A stretch of 64,000 nucleotides of DNA, from contig NZ_JALKAC010000002.1 of the NCBI RefSeq assembly GCF_024171645.1, forward strand, positions 62,001 to 126,000, read 5' to 3'. Of the stretch, positions 61,045 to 64,000 are shown piece by piece. A program made the translations under genes and the position numbers. The stretch is from Flavobacterium sp. HSC-32F16 (lineage in GTDB: Bacteria > Bacteroidota > Bacteroidia > Flavobacteriales > Flavobacteriaceae). The stretch's first letter is position 1. Each line of letters opens with the position of its first letter. The notes under the pieces are model-generated. The model searched no databases. It saw nothing but the letters and a program-made list of their open reading frames with translations, and was not told the origin of the DNA.

Positions 61045-61953
61045 TCAAAAATCTTCGTCAATAATTTCTTTGTTGATTACAGCACCAGCAAAAGATCCTG
61101 TAGAAACTGCAATGGCAACAGATCGCATTGGAGTGGTACAATCCCCGCTTGCATAAACTCCTGGAACGTTTGTTTTTTGCATCGTATCTACTTTTAGTAA
61201 ACCTTGTTCATTTGATTCACATCCCAAATCTATTGGCAATGGACAATGCTGCTCAAAAGGTGGTCGCGTGTAAATGGCTTTTACAGTAACCTTTTCTTGG
61301 TTTTTGAAAATGATGTTTTGAATATATCCTTCTTTGTGTTCAAAAGAAGCTATTTCATCATCGAAGATTTGAACGCCATGATTCTTAAGAATTTCGGTTT
61401 GTTCCAAAGTCAAAGTCGATTTTCCGTTGGTACATAATCTCAGATCTTTTGTCCAATTTGAAATCAGTTTTGCAAAATCAAAACCTATTTCGCCGTTGGC
61501 AATAATGGCTGTTTTTTCATTTTTAACTTCATAACCGTGACAATACGGACAATGTAAAACCGAAATTCCCCAGCAATCTGCAAAACCTTTAATTTCAGGA
61601 AGCAAATCTTTAACGCCTGTTGCAAACAGCATTTTTCTTGAATTGAAATGTTTACCAGATTCGGTTGAAACTTCAAATCCATTTTCATTTTTAATGGCTT
61701 TTACGGCAAGTCCGTTATAAAAATGGATTGTCTTGTAAAGTTCCACTTGTAATTTGGCTTTCGCCGAAATAACAGCGGGCTTTTCACCATCTTGTGTAAT
61801 AAAATTATGCGAATGCGGTGTTTGTCGGTTGCAAGTCAAACCACTGTCAATAACCAAAACCTGACGCAAAGCACGTCCTAGACTCATTGCTGCCGATAAT
61901 CCGCTGTAGCTTCCGCCAATGATTATAACATCATATGTATAATTGTTTGTCAT
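61045..61953 (-). CDS. FAD/NAD(P)-dependent oxidoreductase (thioredoxin-reductase-like)
   Basis: A 302-residue flavoprotein. FAD loop IIIGGSYSGLSAAMSLGRA (residues ~11-29), a redox pair C135-PY-C138 (LHCPYCHGYEV) in place of the CATC of true thioredoxin reductase, an NADP segment, and the closing GVYASGDCTTPMRSVAIAVS. Members with a CPYCHG-type site are often annotated as thioredoxin reductase but their substrate is not known. It follows the COG0523 GTPase gene after 11 bases, so it is the last gene of the merC operon and probably shares its metal control. Confidence 0.88.
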   Translation of the reverse strand: MTNNYTYDVIIIGGSYSGLSAAMSLGRALRQVLVIDSGLTCNRQTPHSHNFITQDGEKPAVISAKAKLQVELYKTIHFYNGLAVKAIKNENGFEVSTESGKHFNSRKMLFATGVKDLLPEIKGFADCWGISVLHCPYCHGYEVKNEKTAIIANGEIGFDFAKLISNWTKDLRLCTNGKSTLTLEQTEILKNHGVQIFDDEIASFEHKEGYIQNIIFKNQEKVTVKAIYTRPPFEQHCPLPIDLGCESNEQGLLKVDTMQKTNVPGVYASGDCTTPMRSVAIAVSTGSFAGAVINKEIIDEDF

Positions 61954-61964
61954 AATTTAAATAT

Positions 61965-63170
61965 TTAAGATGTTCTTGATATTGGAAAAAGATCCTTTGT
62001 TGGAAACAAGCCTTCATGATAATCTATAATTTCATCTTCTGTACAAAGGCATTTTTTAAGTTCGTTGAGAATTTCAGTCTCTTTTATTTTTTGACCAATA
62101 AAAACAAGTTCATTAAGTCTGTCTCCAAAATCAGATGTCCAGCGTTCTTCTATTATATCCTGAAATTCAACAAAATTATTAAATGTCATTCGCTCACTTA
62201 ACGGCATACTCGCCCACCAGACTCCTGCTCCTTCTGCTTTCATTGATCCACCGGCCTGACTCCAATTAATAGCCTGTTCCGGTCGTGATGCCATCCACAA
62301 TAATCCTTTACTTCTAATAATATTTGCTGGAAAAGCTGAAGTAATAAAATTCCATAATCTATTGGGATGGAAAGGCCTTGAATCTCTAAATACAAAAGAG
62401 TTTATTCCATATTCTTCTGTTTCCGGTGTATGAATTCCTTCTAATTCTCTAATCCAGCCTGCTGCATTTTCTGCTTCTTCATAATTGAACAATCCTGTAT
62501 TTATAATTTCGTTCGGATTTACTTTTCCTAAAACCGAAGTGATTATTTTCGCCGCAGGATTCAACTTCTGAATAGAGGCTTTTAGCATTTTTAATGAGTC
62601 CGGATCGATAAGATCTGTTTTATTCAAAATAATAACATTGGCAAATTCGACCTGGTCGACCAAAAGATTGACGATGTTGCGAGTATCGTTTTCAATATCA
62701 GATAAGTTTTGCTCCTGCAAAGTTGCAGCCGATCCAAAATCCTTAAAAAAGTTAAAACTATCTACCACAGTAACCATAGTATCGATATAGCTGAACTTAG
62801 ACAAATCAATACTTTCATCTTCATTCACAAATGAAAAAGTTTGAGCTACCGGTATGGGTTCGCTGATTCCTGTACTTTCAATAAGCAAATAATCAAATCT
62901 GTTCTCTTCTGCTAATCTCTGTACTTCAACCATTAAGTCTTCACGCAAAGTACAGCAAATACAGCCATTGGTCATTTCAACTAATTTCTCTTCCGTTCTG
63001 GATAAAGTATTTTCATTTTTTACAAGTTGTGCATCAATATTAACTTCACTCATGTCGTTAACGATTATGGCAACTTTCAATCCTTCTTTGTTATGGAGTA
63101 TATGATTAAGCAGCGTAGTTTTTCCTGCTCCAAGAAATCCGCTTAATACGGTTACAGGTAATTTCTTCAT
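61965..63170 (-). CDS. COG0523 (CobW/ZigA-type) GTPase metallochaperone
   Basis: A 401-residue G3E GTPase. Walker A is GFLGAGKTT (11-19), the metal-binding CxCC is C70-I-C72-C73, the switch ESTGISEP is at 98-105 and the base motif NKTD is at 183-186. The C-terminal CobW_C domain is present ([13 protein letters not shown]). Members under Zur control (YciC, ZigA) help supply zinc to proteins during scarcity. It overlaps merC by 4 bases and sits beside a Fur-type repressor, which supports this role. Confidence 0.93.
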   Translation of the reverse strand: MKKLPVTVLSGFLGAGKTTLLNHILHNKEGLKVAIIVNDMSEVNIDAQLVKNENTLSRTEEKLVEMTNGCICCTLREDLMVEVQRLAEENRFDYLLIESTGISEPIPVAQTFSFVNEDESIDLSKFSYIDTMVTVVDSFNFFKDFGSAATLQEQNLSDIENDTRNIVNLLVDQVEFANVIILNKTDLIDPDSLKMLKASIQKLNPAAKIITSVLGKVNPNEIINTGLFNYEEAENAAGWIRELEGIHTPETEEYGINSFVFRDSRPFHPNRLWNFITSAFPANIIRSKGLLWMASRPEQAINWSQAGGSMKAEGAGVWWASMPLSERMTFNNFVEFQDIIEERWTSDFGDRLNELVFIGQKIKETEILNELKKCLCTEDEIIDYHEGLFPTKDLFPISRTS

Positions 63171-63520
63171 TTATGTCTGTTTTTATGATTTTTATAATTA
63201 ATCAAATGCCCAATGATCATTCCTGCTCCACCAAAATAAATAAGATCCAAATGAATCTCTAAGAATAAATCCGTCAAAATGCTTATCCAGATTAAACTCA
63301 TTGAAACAATCAAAATTGACGAAACCAAAAGACTCGATTTTTTCGTAATTTTGAGGATTGCAAATAAGCCTATCGAAGCAAATGCTAAATCGATAATTGG
63401 ATTGTGACTTATGCCTAAAGGAAGAATTGTTAAAAGTGGAAAAATCAAACAATGAATAAGGCACATTGCTGCACTTGAAATTCCTAATATATCGTAAAGG
63501 GATGAGGTTGTTTTCTTCAT
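63167..63520 (-). CDS. MerC-domain membrane protein
   Basis: A 117-residue protein with four membrane helices. The first contains the MerC signature [16 protein letters not shown], whose Cys-x-x-x-Cys pair carries metal in mercury-transport MerC; there is no other mer gene here. In Bacteroidota such proteins usually sit beside Fur/Zur-type regulators and are predicted metal transporters or sensors. It is the first gene of the operon with the COG0523 GTPase and oxidoreductase, divergent from the regulator gene. Confidence 0.88.
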   Translation of the reverse strand: MKKTTSSLYDILGISSAAMCLIHCLIFPLLTILPLGISHNPIIDLAFASIGLFAILKITKKSSLLVSSILIVSMSLIWISILTDLFLEIHLDLIYFGGAGMIIGHLINYKNHKNRHK

Positions 63521-63536
63521 TTCTCGTACATTTGCT

Positions 63537-63555
63537 TAATGCAATTTTGTTGCAA
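63537..63555 (-). promoter_or_regulatory. TTGCAACNNNNTTGCATTA operator-like site 1 (merC side)
   Basis: On the minus strand: TTGCAACAAAATTGCATTA. It overlaps the merC -7 element (complement CAAATATA at 63553-63560) by three bases, a position suited to repression. Confidence 0.7.
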
Positions 63556-63580
63556 ATATACATAATAAAATCAATTGCAA
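63553..63580 (-). promoter_or_regulatory. Predicted merC operon promoter (TTG-N17-TATATTTG)
   Basis: On the minus strand, TTG at 63580-63578, 17 bases, then TATATTTG at 63560-63553. It matches the Bacteroidota consensus at the short end of the allowed spacing. The -33 lies inside site 2, and the -7 touches site 1. Confidence 0.6.
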
Positions 63581-63593
63581 CATTGTTGCATTA
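63575..63593 (+). promoter_or_regulatory. TTGCAACNNNNTTGCATTA operator-like site 2 (zur side)
   Basis: TTGCAACATTGTTGCATTA, with TGCAAC-N3-GTTGCA palindromic core, 22 bases before the regulator ATG. It also covers the -33 element of the divergent merC promoter. Its match with the site at 49235-49253 is 18 of 19. Confidence 0.75.
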
Positions 63594-63614
63594 AAATTTT
63601 TAATTCAAAACAAG

Positions 63615-64000
63615 ATGAAAGTTACACGTAACACCACAGCAAAGACAGCCGTTTTAGAGGTTTTTGAGAAATCTAAGACTGCGCTGTCTCATACCGAAAT
63701 CCAAAAACAATTGAATGATGTCTGCGATCGCGTTACCATTTATAGAATTTTAGATCGCTTAGTCAGCGACGACATTATTCATAAAATTTCGAATCTTGAC
63801 GGTACTGTAAAATATGCAAAATGCAATCATTCGCATCAACGAGTACACATCCATAATCATGCGCATTTTAGCTGTGAAAATTGTCATGAAATTACGTGTC
63901 TGGAAACTGTAAAACCAAGTTATATTATGCCTCATAATTATAAAGTAAACGAGATAAATTTTACATTATCTGGTTTATGTCCAAAATGTTTGAATTCTAA
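63615..64000 (+). CDS. zur: Fur-family metalloregulator, probably Zur type (3' truncated)
   Basis: Open from the ATG at 63615 to the last base of the window (128 complete codons), so the 3' end is missing. The N-terminal winged helix (KTALSHTEIQKQLNDVCDRVTIYRILDRL) is the Fur DNA-binding domain. HIHNHAHFSCENCHEITCLE and then CPKC form the metal/structural Zn sites, with the first CxxC before the dimerisation strand and the second near the end. A Zur rather than Fur assignment rests on its neighbour genes (COG0523 GTPase, MerC), not on sequence. It is divergent from the merC operon with two operator-like sites between. Confidence 0.88.
   Translation, partial: MKVTRNTTAKTAVLEVFEKSKTALSHTEIQKQLNDVCDRVTIYRILDRLVSDDIIHKISNLDGTVKYAKCNHSHQRVHIHNHAHFSCENCHEITCLETVKPSYIMPHNYKVNEINFTLSGLCPKCLNS

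Noticed and set aside
61246..61437. Plus-strand 63-codon frame inside the oxidoreductase gene
   Set aside because: Antisense shadow of a gene with clear FAD and CxxC motifs.

Overview
The window is chromosomal DNA from a low-GC Bacteroidota, almost certainly Flavobacterium or a close relative. The signs are the gliding-motility lipoprotein GldH, a metalloprotease with a type IX secretion (T9SS) C-terminal sorting domain, SusC/CirA-type TonB-dependent receptors with carboxypeptidase-like N-terminal domains, many lipoproteins, and the flavobacterial -7 promoter element TAnnTTTG upstream of many genes. No tRNA, rRNA, CRISPR array, prophage or replication origin was seen. Both ends cut genes: an OmpA-type protein on the left and a Fur-family regulator on the right.

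Layout. 0-9 kb: OmpA C-terminus, a secreted unknown, ferritin, a tiny Lys/Cys-rich protein, DUF2461, a short SSB, then a GNAT-nitrilase fusion, Zn-ribbon protein and M28 peptidase operon. 9-16 kb: rhodanese divergent from LysR, GNAT, an epimerase-like protein, MGMT, a DnaQ-like exonuclease, a winged-helix protein and a SpmA/SpmB-like nucleoside-recognition membrane protein. 16-25 kb: lipoproteins, a REP-associated (RAYT) transposase locus whose start codon is mutated, class I fumarase, PAS protein, DinB, metallophosphatase, a DUF6646-like barrel, more lipoproteins and an IS3 relic. 25-38 kb: exported SAM hydrolase family protein, TonB receptor, M4/T9SS protease, a 3-oxoacid CoA-transferase pair split by a class A beta-lactamase, and ricT-gldH-pbp1A. 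39-45 kb: two ankyrin proteins followed by four membrane, lipo- or secreted proteins of unknown function. 45-49 kb: both known tRNA U34 hydroxylation enzymes, TrhP (with a coupled ferredoxin) and TrhO, separated by a second RAYT locus. 49-55 kb: a complete RND efflux operon. 55-61 kb: bacilliredoxin, TPR protein, lycopene cyclase, thioredoxin-fold protein and a TonB receptor. 61-64 kb: a metal-homeostasis locus (FAD oxidoreductase, COG0523 GTPase, MerC) divergent from a Fur/Zur-type repressor.

Most interesting points. (1) TrhO carries a C-terminal extension homologous to the C-terminal domain of the neighbouring TrhP; two unrelated enzymes for the same tRNA modification share one accessory domain. 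(2) A 19-bp palindrome-like motif, TTGCAACNNNNTTGCATTA, occurs twice in the zur/merC divergent promoter, overlapping the predicted -7 and -33 boxes, and once upstream of the RND efflux operon 14 kb away. This suggests one metal regulon covers both. (3) A beta-lactamase gene sits between the two CoA-transferase subunit genes, with a repeated leader sequence before it and before the downstream subunit. (4) Several families of palindromic repeats recur, two of them next to a RAYT. (5) The unexplained ankyrin/lipoprotein cluster at 39-45 kb is the best place in the window to look for an uncharacterised envelope system.
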